In this document: piece after piece, positions 46,050 through 57,213 of the stretch
Layout: every line of letters starts with the position of its first letter
How positions within the stretch are numbered: the stretch's first letter is position 1
Assembly: GCA_016714535.1 (NCBI GenBank)
Contig: JADKDR010000006.1
Span: 1-64,000, forward strand
Direction of reading: 5' to 3'
Length of the DNA stretch: 64,000 bases
Origin: Bacteroidota bacterium
GTDB lineage: Bacteria; Bacteroidota; Bacteroidia; AKYH767-A; OLB10
The notes under the pieces: generated by a model
Databases searched by the model: none
What the model saw: only the letters and a program-made list of their open reading frames with translations
Told to the model about the DNA's origin: nothing
Position numbers and translations under genes: made by a program

Positions 46050-48850
46050 TTATAACTTGTAATTAATACCCAGACTAACTGCCGAACCAACCTGGTAACG
46101 CATGATGGTTTCGTCCTGCGCATTAATTTTATTATCAAGATTAGCGTCCTGCATAAAAATAAATGCGGCATTTAAAGCATCTCTTATTCCAATCTTAATA
46201 TCCCAATGTTTGCTTATTTCTTTAGTGAGCGATGCATCGATTACATGACGCGGCATTTCATAAATATCCGGATTGCCATCAGCTCCAACAGCAAAAATAC
46301 GGGGGCCTATCAGGTTATATAAAACAGATGCCTGTATTCCACTTTTATCATTATCATAAAAAAATCCTCCATTAATAATATAAGGAGACTGCCCCATCAG
46401 TGGACGTGTTGCAACTTGATTTGTTGCCTTGCTGCCAAGCGAAACCCTGCTATAGATATAACTGCTATTGATTGAAATAGAAAGATTATTAATAAACTTT
46501 CCGAGGTTTAATGGTGCTAACGATTTTTTTATCTCTGCTTCTACGCCATACGTACTTGCATAATCCGCATTGCCAAAAGAAAAATTACGTGTTCCTCCTC
46601 CCGATCCTGTAAGTGCATATTTTTCAATTGGATTTATAAATTTTTTATAAAACAATCCAAATGTAATTAGCTCCTTGCCCGATGGGTAAAAATCGTAGCG
46701 TACATCAAAGTTTGAAATATTACAGTTTTTAATCTGTGGATTTCCGGTAAGCGATTCGTTGTATACAAAATCGTAATAACTGAATGCGGCCATTTCTCTA
46801 AACTCGGGGCGATTTACAGTGTGTGCATAAGCAGCCTTAATAAATGCTTTTTCAGAAACCGGATAAGTAGCAATAACAGAAGGAAGAATTTGAATACTTT
46901 TATTATCTACCGTAATTGGATTTCTGCCATAATCCAGCATCGACAGGGTTTGATTGAGCGCTTCAACCCGAGCACCGCCTGAAATGGTAAACCGACCAAA
47001 CTGATACTCTGATTGAACGTACCATGCAAGCAATTGTGTTCCTGCATTATATTTATCGGTTGGGTTAGTACCTTCTTCAATTTTAAATCCGGTGGTGCTA
47101 TTTATATTTTCCTGATTAAATACAGTTTCGAGTGGAGCATACAACAATTGATTGTCGAACAAATCAATGTTTGATTTTTTGTAAGAGAGCCACCGCGCTT
47201 TATAATCTCGGTTACGATATTCTGTATATATTCCTGTTTTAATTTTCCACTTTCCATTGTTGCTATCATTTTTTGTTGGCATGTATTCCGCATTGGCAGC
47301 ACCACTTAGTAATTGCTCGTTGAGTGTAGAATAAAATCTTCCCAAATCTTCGAGGGAGGCAGAAGGTGGCACCACCAGCATGTATGGCGTATTTGCATCA
47401 GCACCTAAGTTGCGCACCGTGCGCAACCTGCGATAGTCGGGTTCGTTGGTAAGTGTATAATTATGTGCAATGGTCCAGTCTAATTTTAACTGCTCATGCG
47501 ACCCACGCTCATGCTCACCGCCTAATTGACTGCTTAATAATGTTCGCTCAATATATCGCGAAGCATAATTTAATTCCTCATTGCCGCTCTCAAAATTTTT
47601 ACCTTCACGCGTAACTCCTGAATTAGTGCCGGAGCGGTTAACGAGATTCTTTAGTTCAATTTTATTCCGTGAGTTTACAATCAGGCTAGTATTATTTAGG
47701 GCGCTTATATTTACTCTTACAATCGATTCAATATCATCAAAGTGATAAACCGTATCGCTTTTGTTATTTTTAAAATCGTATAAGTTGTAGTTGTATATGC
47801 TACGGTTAATGTTTCTGGAGTCATAGTTATAAACAATACTAAACAGATTTGATAAGGTTGAATTTCGCAATTTAGTATTGCCTGCATACATTAAACCTAT
47901 TTGCTGGTCGGGCATTGCACTTGTTTCATTGTTAACCCATGTATTCGGAAGTTCCTGACCTAGCCTTACTTGTTGTTCTGTTTGCTCATTGCTCAACTTG
48001 GATGGAAAAATGCCTGGCAGATTTCTAAATTTTCCGCTTAAGGTAAACAAATCGCTGCCTGGTGCATATGGTTTATTAAATTTCTGAAAGGTGGTACCCT
48101 GCCTGAAACCTGTTGAATAAATTACCTGAAATAATTTATCATCAGATGTGTTGCGGGTATAAATTTTAATCATTCCACCTGCAAATTCAGCAGATAATTC
48201 AGGCATTGCAGTTTTCATTATTATAATGCGATCTAATAAACGAGTAGGAATCATATCAAGTGAAAATGCCTTCCGATCAGCTTCTGCGCTTGGTGCAATG
48301 CCATTATTAAGTAAAATGGTATTGTATCTTTCTGCCAATCCGCGAATCATAATAAAGCGGTCTTGTTGCAAGGTTACTCCGGGTATTCTTCGCATTACAT
48401 CAGCCGCGCTTCGGTCTTGTGTCTTACTCATTTGCTGACTAGAAACCGCATTGGCAATCTGCGTTGTATTGCGAAGCTCAACCAAAACGGCATTTTCGGT
48501 GTTAGTTAATTTACGAGATACTACTTCGGCTGTTTTTATTTGCTGCGCATTTGTATGTAAGGTGATTTCTATTCTTGCTTCGCCATTTTCAAATTTGATA
48601 TTCTGATGGTATCATTTACATATCCTACAAATGAAATTACTATGGGGTGTATCCTTATTCTTTAATATTAGTTTAAATTCGCCATTAAAGTCAGTTTGAG
48701 TTCCGTTCAAGATGCCAAGCTCTGTAATAGATGCTCCGGGCAATGTTTCTTTTGTTGAGCTATCAATACACGTCCGGTAACCTGTTGGCCTATTGCATCA
48801 TACAGTATCACACCGAGCAAAAGGTGTGTTACCAATATTACTTTTTTCAT
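46050..48850 (-). CDS. TonB-dependent receptor with carboxypeptidase-regulatory-like domain (5' end frameshifted)
   Basis: 811 open residues from 48485. The N-terminal ~120 residues (ATG 48850, MKKVILVTHLLLGVILYDAI signal peptide, then QQVTGRV, LGILNGTQTDFNGEFKLILK and ARIEITLHTNAQQIKTAEVV) are spread over other frames with about three indels. Plug domain: SRKLTNTENAVLVELRNTTQ, AADVMRRIPGVTLQQDRFI, MIRGLAERYNTILLNNG. The barrel ends at SAVSLGINYKL. It takes up an unknown ligand through the outer membrane with TonB energy. Its position in front of porin O/P and pstSCAB suggests a phosphorus-containing ligand (inference). Confidence 0.8.
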
Positions 48851-49217
48851 TTCCAGTATTTTTTATTATTCGTAGTGCAAAAGTGTATCTCCATTGTTAG
48901 GTAATAATTACCGGCAGGTTAAATATGCTTTACTGAAAGATTAAGCCGGTATTAATTAAGTTTATATCAAATGTAAATGGTAACAATTACATAATGCTTC
49001 TTATACACAAAGCGTTTTCTTAAACGGATAATACCAAAATTCTAATCGCTCTTGTCTTAGGGTTGGTTTTAAGTGGTTGCGAGCTTGAAGCCTGCAAGCG
49101 CAGGCCCAATAAATTGTTGGCAACAACCATCAATAGGTAACATTAAGTTAATATTGGCAAAACATTGTGTTATTATTAAGTAGAATTTATTTGTAGCACG
49201 AATAGAAAAAACTTCTT
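48851..49217. other. divergent regulatory region between the TonB receptor and the porin gene
   Basis: 367 bp without a gene. 49090-49105 is a small perfect hairpin (GCCTGC AAGC GCAGGC). It should hold divergent promoters of the two outer-membrane genes and any phosphate-responsive operator; I could not recognise one. Confidence 0.45.
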
Positions 49218-50424
49218 ATGATAAAATTTCAGATGGTAGGTATCATCATGATGTTATTAATCCAGCAATGCAGCAATTTCACAGTCAATAACAGACACAA
49301 GCAAAGGTTGTGCCAGCAAAAAAAAATTGGTTTGAATCTGTTAATGTCAGAGGATACACGCAAGTGCGATATAATAGGTTGCTCGAAACCAATTCTTCAT
49401 TGGGATGCGAATCGTGTGATAGGTCATGGGGCGATGGTGGTTCGGTATTTATCAGACGTATGCGGATTGTTTTTTGGAAGACTTAATGATTATGTTTACG
49501 TTTTATATTCAGCCCGATCTTGCAAGCTCTGCAGTTCTACTGCACAAATATTTGGACAATTACGCGATGCTTATTTTGATGTTTCGGTTGACAAAAAAAC
49601 GAATTTCGTTTTCGCAATGGGCAAGCAAAGTACCTTATGGATTCATGAATTTGCAAAGCAGCCAGAACCGACTTCCCTTGGATCGCGATGAAGCCTTAAA
49701 CAGCGCTGTTTCTAACGAGCGTGATTTAGGTGTGTTTTTTTATTGGGCTCCACAGAGCAGACGCAAGCTATTAGCATCGTTGGTTGCCGATGGTTATAAA
49801 GGTTCGGGAGATTATGGTGTGCTTGCTGTTGGCGGATATAATGGACAAACTGCCAACCGCAATGATGGCAACAAAGATTTACATTATGTAGCGCGCCTTA
49901 CATATCCATTTCAAATAGGTCACAAATTATTGAAGCAGGTGTGCAAGGATACACCGGCAGATATGTTATATCAAAAGATCAATTCACAGCAGGAACCAAA
50001 ACAACATGGAATGGCAATTATGATGACCAGAGTGCGGCAGCATCGTTGGCATTATATCCCAAACCTTTGAGAAAGACCGCAGAATATACTATAGGCGCAC
50101 CTGAATTTAATACATCAACCGACTCTAACGAAAACCAAAGAACTACAAGGGGAGGCTGCTTATTTCTTACCTTACCACATTTGGAAAGAATACGATAATT
50201 CCTTTTCGCGTATACAATATTATGATGGTGGAAAAAAGCACGAGCGTGATGCACGTAGTTATAAAGTAAACGAAATTGAAGTCGGGAATCGAATGGCAGT
50301 TTGCAACTAATTTTGAATTAGTCGCAAGCTATGTAGTATCTTCACTTAAGTATGAAGATATGGCTAAACAAAGAAATCATCAAAAGGACAACTATTGCGC
50401 TTGCAGGCATAGGTTAATTTTTAA
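49218..50424 (+). CDS. phosphate-selective porin O/P family protein (several frameshifts)
   Basis: Pieces in three frames read as one ~395-residue barrel: WFESVNVRGYTQVRYNRLLE, RSWGDGGSVFIRRMRIVFFG, YVYIQPDLASSA, QLRDAYFDVSVDKK, MGKQSVPYGFMNLQSSQNRL, PLDRDEALNSAVSNERDLGV, VGGYNGQTANRNDGNKDLHY, KDQFTAGTKTTWNGNYDDQS and YKVNEIEVGIEWQFATNFEL. The PLDRDEA segment is typical of OprP/OprO-type porins. The last codons read LLRLQA-TAG-VNF-TAA; barrels normally end in an aromatic residue, so QAQVNF with CAG at 50410 is expected. It sits directly upstream of pstS, which supports phosphate or polyphosphate uptake across the outer membrane. Confidence 0.8.
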
Positions 50425-50451
50425 TCGTAAAAAAATCAAAATTAAAATAAA

Positions 50452-51462
50452 ATGACAATAAAATTCAACTACTAATTGCTGCCATGATCTTGGGCATGGT
50501 GGCATACAACAACAACAGTACCGATAACAAAACCTGCGAAACCAAACAGCGGCAAGCCGGCACCATCAGCATTGATGGTTCGAGCAGCGTGTTTCCGCTA
50601 AGCGAGGCGTTAGCCGAAGATTTTAGAGCTGGCAACCAAAGTGTAAATGTATCAGTAGGAGAATCAGGCACTGGTGGTGGTTTTAAGAAATTTTCGCGTG
50701 GCGAATTAGATATTTCAAATGCATCGCGCCCAATAAAAGCACCGAAGACTCTGCATGCAAAGCGAATGGTGTTGAGTACATTGAATTAGCAGTTTGCTAC
50801 GATGGCCTTGCAGTGGTTGTGCATCCTGAAAATAATTTTCTTACCAATATTACCGTGGCAGAATTAAAGAAGATGTGGGAACCCGAAGCACAGAACAAAG
50901 TAAAAATGTGGAGCGATGTAAATGCTTCATGGCCAAAACAAGAACTGCACTTGTTTGGAGCAGGCACACAATCCGGAACGTACGATTATTTTACCGAAGC
51001 CATTAATGGTAAAGCAAAGGCAAGTCGCGGTGATTATACAGCAAGCGAAGATGATAATGTATTGGTACAAGGTATTTCAACGGATAAACTTGCGTTGGGA
51101 TATTTTGGTTTAGCTTATTATGAATCAAGCAAAGAAAAATTAAAACTACTTGGTATTGATAATGGCATGAGCACTGCATTTACAACCCTATCGAAACGGT
51201 TAAGCAATGGCACGTACCAACCTTTATCGCGCCCACTTTTTGTCTATATAAATAACAAGTCGTTGTCAAATCAGCAGAAGTGAGTTCATTTGTTGATTTT
51301 ATGTTAGCAAATTGTGACAAGCTCGCTACCGAAGTTGGGTATGTACCATTGCCGGCAGCAGCTATCGAAAAGGTAAAACAAAAATTTGCCGCACGCAAAA
51401 CAGGCAGCAATCTTATTGGAAAAAATTCGGTAGGTTTAACCATTGATGCAGTTGTTCAATAA
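50452..51462 (+). CDS. pstS: phosphate ABC transporter substrate-binding protein (frameshifted)
   Basis: Three frames (50484-50789, 50813-51283, 51280-51462) form one ~335-residue PstS. AGTISIDGSSSVFPLSEALA, NVSVGESGTGGGFKKFSRGE and LDISNASRPIK line the phosphate site; LFGAGTQSGTYDYFTEAING and ISTDKLALGYFGLAYYESSK follow. Breaks are one A short at ~50729 (ATAAAAGC for ATAAAAAGC) and one A short at ~51276; a third near 50460 affects the N-terminus (KIQLLIAAMILGMVAYNNN). The lipobox cysteine expected before NNN reads tyrosine (TAC instead of TGC). It delivers periplasmic phosphate to PstCAB, whose genes follow 16 bp later. Confidence 0.88.
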
Positions 51463-51478
51463 TTCATACTAAAGCATA

Positions 51479-52366
51479 TTGCAAGAAGCAAGAAAAATAA
51501 AAGAAAAAATAATTGAAGGCGCGCTATTGGGGTGCGCCTCTCTTAGCATTTTAACTACTGTAGGTATTATCATTGTTCTTGTTGTACAACTTTTTTCTTT
51601 TTTTCAAGTCGTTTCGGTTTGGGATTTTCTTACCGATACTCAATGGACACCATTGTTTGACGACAAGCATTTTGGAATCATTGCTCTATTGAGTGGTACA
51701 TTCTTAACTACAGTTATCGCCATTGCTATTGCTTTGCCATTTGGTCTTATCATAGCCATCTACCTGAGCGAATATGCCAAAAAAAGAACCCGTCAGATAT
51801 TAAAGCCAATGTTGGAAGTGCTTGCAACTGTGCCAACGGTGGTTTATGGATTTTTTGCTTTAACGGTGGTAACTCCGTTTTTACAAAAATTAATTCCGGG
51901 GCTTGCCGGCTTCAATGCCTTGTCTCCGGGTATAGTAATGGGAATAATGATTATTCCATTGATTACCTCCATGAGCGAAGATGCTATGTATGCCGTGCCA
52001 CGTGCCTTGCGCGAAGGTGCTTATGCATTAGGTAGCTCAACATTTCAAACAGCCTGGAAAGTGGTAGTGCCATCTGCATCATCAGGTATAATCGTTTCCG
52101 TTATCTTAGCTACATCACGTGCCATAGGCGAAACTATGATTGTGGCCATAGCTGCAGGGCAGCAGCCGCGCTTAACACTCAATCCACTTGTGCCCATAGA
52201 AACCGTTACCACCTATATTGTACAGGTAAGTATGGGAGATGTACCACATGGTTCGATAGAATATCAGACCATATTTGCCGCAGGGTTTAGCTTGTTTGTG
52301 TTCACCTTTGCACTTAATAATTTGAGTTTTTTCATCAAGAAAAAATACGCTCAGGTATATGAATAA
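51479..52366 (+). CDS. pstC: phosphate ABC transporter permease PstC
   Basis: 295 residues, intact. TTG start. Six hydrophobic segments and the BPD_transp_1 pattern: LSGTFLTTVIAIAIALPFGL, PTVVYGFFALTVVTPFL, the EAA-type loop REGAYALGSSTFQTAWKVVV, and ATSRAIGETMIVAIAAGQQP. It forms the channel with PstA. It overlaps pstA by 8 bp (ATGAATAA). Confidence 0.93.
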   Translation: MQEARKIKEKIIEGALLGCASLSILTTVGIIIVLVVQLFSFFQVVSVWDFLTDTQWTPLFDDKHFGIIALLSGTFLTTVIAIAIALPFGLIIAIYLSEYAKKRTRQILKPMLEVLATVPTVVYGFFALTVVTPFLQKLIPGLAGFNALSPGIVMGIMIIPLITSMSEDAMYAVPRALREGAYALGSSTFQTAWKVVVPSASSGIIVSVILATSRAIGETMIVAIAAGQQPRLTLNPLVPIETVTTYIVQVSMGDVPHGSIEYQTIFAAGFSLFVFTFALNNLSFFIKKKYAQVYE

Positions 52367-53216
52367 CACGCAACAAAAGAAATTAAATAATAACTTGTTT
52401 ATTACCATTGCAATAATTGCAACCTCCTTAGCGCTGTTAACACTTTGGCTATATTGGTTATATCAATTGGGATTACAGGTGTTTCGCGTATAGGCATTGG
52501 CTTTTTAACAGACTTGCCATCAAGAAAACCGGAGAGTGCCGGTATTTATACTGCTTGGATTGGTACACTTTGGATATTAATTACGACATTAATAATAGCT
52601 TTTCCTATCGGTGTGGCCGCAGGCATTTATCTTGAAGAATATAGCAAGAAAAACTGGTTTTCAAATTTTATCGAAATCAATATTTCTAACCTTGCAGGTG
52701 TACCTTCAATCATTTATGGTCTGTTAGGCCTTGAACTTTTGTTCGATTTTAGGATTAGGTCAAAGCATTATAGCCGGAAGTCTAACACTTGCTTTACTTA
52801 TTTTGCCTGTAATAATTGTATCAACCCGCGAGGCGCTCAAAACAGTACCTAAAACCATACGCGAAGCTTCATTTGCATTAGGTGCCAGCAAATGGCAAAC
52901 CATAAAAATGAGTGTGGTACCATCGGCATTCGGAGGCATACTTACGGGTATTATATTGGCACTGTCGCGGGCCATTGGCGAAACCGCTCCACTTATTGTT
53001 ACAGGCGCACTTACCTATGTACCCTTTACTCCAAAAAGTATTTTTGACTCCTATACTGTGTTGCCAATTCAGATTTTCAATTGGGTATCGCGGCCTCAAC
53101 ACGGCTTTGCCATTAATGCTGCGGCTGCTATTATTGTACTCTTAGTTATTACTTTTATATTAAATGCCGGTGCTATTTATTTGCGTAACAAATGGCAAAG
53201 CCAGGTGAGATGGTAA
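52359..53216 (+). CDS. pstA: phosphate ABC transporter permease PstA (frameshifted)
   Basis: About 287 residues after repair. ATG 52359 starts MNNTQQKKLNNNLFITIAII. Frames then change near 52445 (CTTTGG for CTTTTGG) and twice near 52740 (CTTTTG and GATTTTAGG, each one T short). Family blocks are present in order: AILVISIGITGVSRIGIGFL, IYTAWIGTLWILITTLIIAF, PSIIYGLLGLE, SIIAGSLTLALLILPVIIVS, the EAA loop REASFALGASKWQTIKMSVV and ALSRAIGETAPLIVTGA. All three breaks are missing T's in T runs, and pstB downstream is intact, so errors are the best explanation. Confidence 0.88.
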
Positions 53217-53251
53217 GAAAAAAAAATACGTTTACTAGTTGAAAAATTGCA

Positions 53252-54025
53252 ATGGAATCACCCAGAAATAAAACATATAAACTCGAAGCAAAACATATTA
53301 ATTGCTACTATGGAAGCTTTCATGTGTTGAAAGATATTTCTATGACGGTTCGCGAAAACACCGTGACTGCGCTTATTGGCCCTTCGGGTTGTGGCAAATC
53401 TACCTACCTGCGTTTATTCAATCGTATGAATGATTACATTGAAGGATTTAGAATTGAAGGCGCTGCCGAAATTGATGGCAAAGAAATTTATTCGAAGAAA
53501 GTTCCGATAAACGAATTGCGAAAAAATGTGGGTATGGTATTTCAAAAACCTAACCCTTTTCCAAAAAGTATTTTTGAAAATGTAGCCTACGGCTTGCGTG
53601 TAAATGGCATTAATGGAAAATCTGTACTTGCCGAAACAGTTGAGCGATCGTTAATACAAGCCGCTTTATGGGAGGAAGTAAAAGATCAGTTAAATAAAAA
53701 CGCACTTCGCTTATCAGGCGGTCAACAGCAACGCTTATGCATTGCCAGGGCGCTTGCTATCGAACCTTCGGTAATATTAATGGATGAGCCCGCCTCTGCA
53801 CTCGACCCTATTTCGACTTCGAAAATTGAGGAATTGATCTATGACCTGAGGCGAAACTATACCATTGTTATAGTAACACATAATATGCAGCAAGCTGGCC
53901 GCGTAAGTGACAATACCGCATTCTTTTACATGGGAGAGCTTATTGAGTTTGACGAGACCAAAAAAATATTTACCAATCCCGCCAAAGTACAAACTCAGAA
54001 TTATGTTACAGGCAGGTTTGGATAA
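53252..54025 (+). CDS. pstB: phosphate ABC transporter ATP-binding protein PstB
   Basis: 257 residues, intact. Walker A GPSGCGKST at 43-51, Q-loop FQKPNPFPKSIFENVAYGLR, signature LSGGQQQR at 154-161, Walker B VILMDEP at 174-180, D-loop SALDPISTSKIEEL and H-loop IVTHNMQQA. It powers phosphate import through PstCA. Confidence 0.96.
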   Translation: MESPRNKTYKLEAKHINCYYGSFHVLKDISMTVRENTVTALIGPSGCGKSTYLRLFNRMNDYIEGFRIEGAAEIDGKEIYSKKVPINELRKNVGMVFQKPNPFPKSIFENVAYGLRVNGINGKSVLAETVERSLIQAALWEEVKDQLNKNALRLSGGQQQRLCIARALAIEPSVILMDEPASALDPISTSKIEELIYDLRRNYTIVIVTHNMQQAGRVSDNTAFFYMGELIEFDETKKIFTNPAKVQTQNYVTGRFG

Positions 54026-54061
54026 TTTTTTATACTTTCACTACGAAAACAATTACAGAAA

Positions 54062-54741
54062 ATGACACATCTCGATATTGAATTAAAGATATTAAAAGAA
54101 GAATTGGCCGAAATGTATCAATTGGTATTTGCCCAATTGAACAAAGCAAAAATCGCCTTGCTTACCAATGATAAAGAACTTGCGCGCGAAGTAAACTTTA
54201 ACGAGCGTAGAGTTAATTCACTTGAATTAACTATTGATAAGGATTGCGAAAATATTTTCGCATTATTCAACCCTGTGGCAATAGACTTGCGATTTGTTTT
54301 GGCTTGCTTAAAAATAAATTCCAACCTGGAACGCATAGGCGATATAGCAGATGGCATAGCACGGTATGTAAAAGAAACAACCGCACAGTTTGATGATTTA
54401 TTGCTTAAAGAATCGCGCCTGTTGGATATGTTTGATATTGCAATTTCTATTTTAGATGATGTGCATCAGTGTTTTGTTAACGAAGACACGAAGACCGCCC
54501 GCAAGGTTTTTCGAAAAGATGATTTACTTGATGATATTAACTTAAAAGCAAACGCTGTAATCGAAAAGTATATCAAAGCAAATCCGGATTCGGTTATGCA
54601 ATGCCTCCACATTATTTCCACTATTCGTAAACTGGAGCGCGTAGGCGATCAGTCTAAAACATTGCTGAAGAAGTAATATTTTATATCGAGGCAAAAATAT
54701 TAAAGCATAAGACCGATAAAGAAAAAGCAAAAACAGATTAA
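54062..54741 (+). CDS. phoU: phosphate signalling regulator PhoU (one frameshift)
   Basis: 204 open residues to 54676, or ~226 after adding one A near 54658 (TCTAAAACATT for TCTAAAAACATT). The repaired tail, NIAEEVIFYIEAKILKHK then basic residues to TAA 54741, is the normal PhoU ending. Two three-helix PhoU repeats carry the metal-binding E/DxxxD patterns: RVNSLELTIDKDCENIFALF with LERIGDIADGIARYV, and the second repeat ending LERVGDQSK. It links PstB activity to the phosphate two-component system and represses it when phosphate is plentiful; no sensor kinase gene is nearby. Confidence 0.92.
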
Positions 54742-54765
54742 ACATACGCTGCAAATGCTTATGGC

Positions 54766-57081
54766 TTAAAACTGCCACCTGCAGCTTAACACGGGTATTA
54801 AACCAAGTTGCCTGCGTGTTACAAACTCCTTTGTTAGCGCATCATATATCCATCCATTCTCATTTTCATTTCCTGTAATATTTTGAATATCCATTGCTAA
54901 CAGTGTATTTGATTTCTTCCCGTTAATGCGATAGGTAATCCGTAAATCAGCTCTAAAATAATCTTTCAACTTTCTATTGAATGCCGGTGAAGCTTCAACA
55001 ATGGTGGCTTCGGAATAGATAGATTGCAGGGTATCAAGTTGTTTGGTGCGCATACCACCGGCATATATCCCATGCAGATTTATTCCCCATGTATTCTCAC
55101 GCTTATTCCTTTTCTCATATCCACCCGTATATTGCATAGAGTATCTTCCATTATAACGGCTATCGTACCAACGTTCTTGTATTTTTACTTTAGCATCATA
55201 TACACTTACCGATACGAGGTGGTAAAAATTACTTAAAAGCGGCTTTTCGAGCGATACATTTACACCCCTGTTTCGCCCCTCACCATTATTTGCATAATTG
55301 GTAAGCATATCGTTTTCAAAACTGTTAAGCACACTGTAAATGCCACCCGAAGCAATATGATACAATTGCTGATAAAAAAACTGCGTACTTAACTGCATCA
55401 TACTTGCCGATGTATAAAAGTAATTAACTGTACCCATTATACTTCGGTTTGGTTGTACTTTGTAATTATCAAACGCATACCTGAAATTGTATGCCCTGGC
55501 ATTGTCGCGAACCTGTTGCATTTGCGCTGTGTTATTAAACGTAACACTTGCTAAATGACGTTTGCTAACTAAATACTGTGCTCGTAAGGCAGTGCTGATA
55601 TTTGTATTGTCGAAGTTTGTAAATTCGGAGTGTTGTACTCCAAGCTCGCTGTAAAATTTACCGGTATTAATAGTGTAGTTTATATATCCGTAATAGGCAT
55701 TTCGGTTGAGTTGCTGAGCAGGCACTGCATTCATATTAAATGCCCTGCGCGTAACCGACAATTGCGATATGTAAGAGCGTTGCAGATTCATAATAACACC
55801 ATATCTTAATGAGTGCACACCATTTAGCGATTGATTCAAATACAAATGTAGAGGAAGAGCTGTGTCGCCCGTTTCGCTTCGCGATTGAATATATACCAAT
55901 TCCGGAAAACGTGGTTTTACCTGATGATTAGTATAAAAGGAATTAAAAGCCCCCGATAGTTTCAGATAAAATTTGGTATCAAACGTATGTGTCCAGCTAA
56001 ATGCCGCGAAAATATTTCGCTGCTTATAATTAATGTCCAATAATTGTTTTTGCGACTCCCATAAGCCCGAGTCTTGTTCATGCTTGAATACATTGCTGCT
56101 ATTTCCTGCTACACCAAATAACTGTATTGTATTTTTTTTTCCTAAAGGAAAATTCAGATTGTACGTAACATCCTGAAAACGGATATCCTCACCACCAAAG
56201 GTAACTCCCATCATGGCAAGTATCCCTGTAAATGAGTATCGGTAGTTGATTAAATAAGAAGCCTTTCCTTTTTTTCCTAAAGGACCTTCGGAAGCTACAT
56301 CAACACCTATCAATCCGGTTTGAATGCTACTGTTATGTGAAAGTGCATTTCCATTTCTAAACTTCATTTGCATGGCTGCAGCCAGGCAGTTTATGTGTTG
56401 CACTTTCATGTTGCCGTTGTACAAGCTTGTTCCTTCCAATACCTGATTGCTAAACATGGTAATTCCACCACCACTCGGTGCCGGACGATCGCTAAAGGTT
56501 CCTGCATTGGCAAGGTGATTGGGATTCATTACCGGTAAGTCATTAATAAACCATCCTGTTGCATTGGGCGAGTTGCCATTGGCACTTATATGATTAGTAC
56601 CATCATTCAATTGCACTAAGCCGGGATAATACGTCATGGCACGCGCTGCATCATCATTGGCACTGGCAAAGCGCTGCGTTTGCTCGCTACTAATATGGTA
56701 AGTGGTATGAATGCGTGTAAGGGTGGACATGGCAGAGGATACCGTTGCTTCAGCAAGGTTGACCGAAAATACATCAAGCGTAATATTCAAATATAAAGGT
56801 TTGCCGGTTGCTATCAGCAACTCGGGTTGTATGTAGCTCTTATATCCGCTTTTAGTAACGGTAAGTATATATCTCCCAGCTTTTATATCCGGAATACTAA
56901 ACTTCCCTGCTGAATCTGAGGTTACCTCAAACGTTGCCTGTACATTATAAATTCTTACTTCGGCCAGTGCCACAGGATTTTCATTTCTATCGCGCAGTTC
57001 CCCGCTAACCTGAGCATACACCCAATTCATCTGTATTAAGACGAACAGGAAAATAGATATAAGTTTAATTTTACAAAACAT
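54766..57081 (-). CDS. TonB-dependent receptor with carboxypeptidase-regulatory-like domain
   Basis: 771 residues from ATG 57081 (MFCKIKLISIFLFVLIQMNW signal peptide, cleavage near VYAQ); the frame is open to 57153. The CarboxypepD_reg-like domain is VSGELRDRNENPVALAEVRI, FSIPDIKAGRYILTVTKSGY. The plug has a variant beginning TQRFASANDDAARAMTYYPG, NHISANGNSPNATGWFINDL, and the barrel ends LGLIPVLSCRWQF. It is intact, unlike the receptor at 46050-48850. It is convergent with phoU (24 bp after the repaired stop), so membership of the phosphate locus is uncertain. Ligand unknown. Confidence 0.85.
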   Translation of the reverse strand: MFCKIKLISIFLFVLIQMNWVYAQVSGELRDRNENPVALAEVRIYNVQATFEVTSDSAGKFSIPDIKAGRYILTVTKSGYKSYIQPELLIATGKPLYLNITLDVFSVNLAEATVSSAMSTLTRIHTTYHISSEQTQRFASANDDAARAMTYYPGLVQLNDGTNHISANGNSPNATGWFINDLPVMNPNHLANAGTFSDRPAPSGGGITMFSNQVLEGTSLYNGNMKVQHINCLAAAMQMKFRNGNALSHNSSIQTGLIGVDVASEGPLGKKGKASYLINYRYSFTGILAMMGVTFGGEDIRFQDVTYNLNFPLGKKNTIQLFGVAGNSSNVFKHEQDSGLWESQKQLLDINYKQRNIFAAFSWTHTFDTKFYLKLSGAFNSFYTNHQVKPRFPELVYIQSRSETGDTALPLHLYLNQSLNGVHSLRYGVIMNLQRSYISQLSVTRRAFNMNAVPAQQLNRNAYYGYINYTINTGKFYSELGVQHSEFTNFDNTNISTALRAQYLVSKRHLASVTFNNTAQMQQVRDNARAYNFRYAFDNYKVQPNRSIMGTVNYFYTSASMMQLSTQFFYQQLYHIASGGIYSVLNSFENDMLTNYANNGEGRNRGVNVSLEKPLLSNFYHLVSVSVYDAKVKIQERWYDSRYNGRYSMQYTGGYEKRNKRENTWGINLHGIYAGGMRTKQLDTLQSIYSEATIVEASPAFNRKLKDYFRADLRITYRINGKKSNTLLAMDIQNITGNENENGWIYDALTKEFVTRRQLGLIPVLSCRWQF

Positions 57082-57186
57082 ATCATCAGTATATAAAATG
57101 CAATAGTAATTAATTGAAGAATCGGTCAGCAGCTTGCGTAGATCAATTTGCAAACAGTTTTTTAATCATCACAACAATCTATTCAA

Positions 57187-57194
57187 TACCTTTG
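57187..57194 (+). promoter_or_regulatory. candidate -7 box upstream of the methyltransferase operon
   Basis: TACCTTTG matches TAnnTTTG and lies 19 bp before ATG 57214; only a T run is present at the -33 distance. Confidence 0.4.
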
Positions 57195-57213
57195 CAACCT
57201 AACACTGCACACT

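Noticed and set aside
49090..49105. Hairpin as a phosphate-responsive operator upstream of the porin gene
   Set aside because: It is a simple 6-bp stem, more than 100 bp from the start, and no similar sequence occurs before pstS or the TonB receptor.
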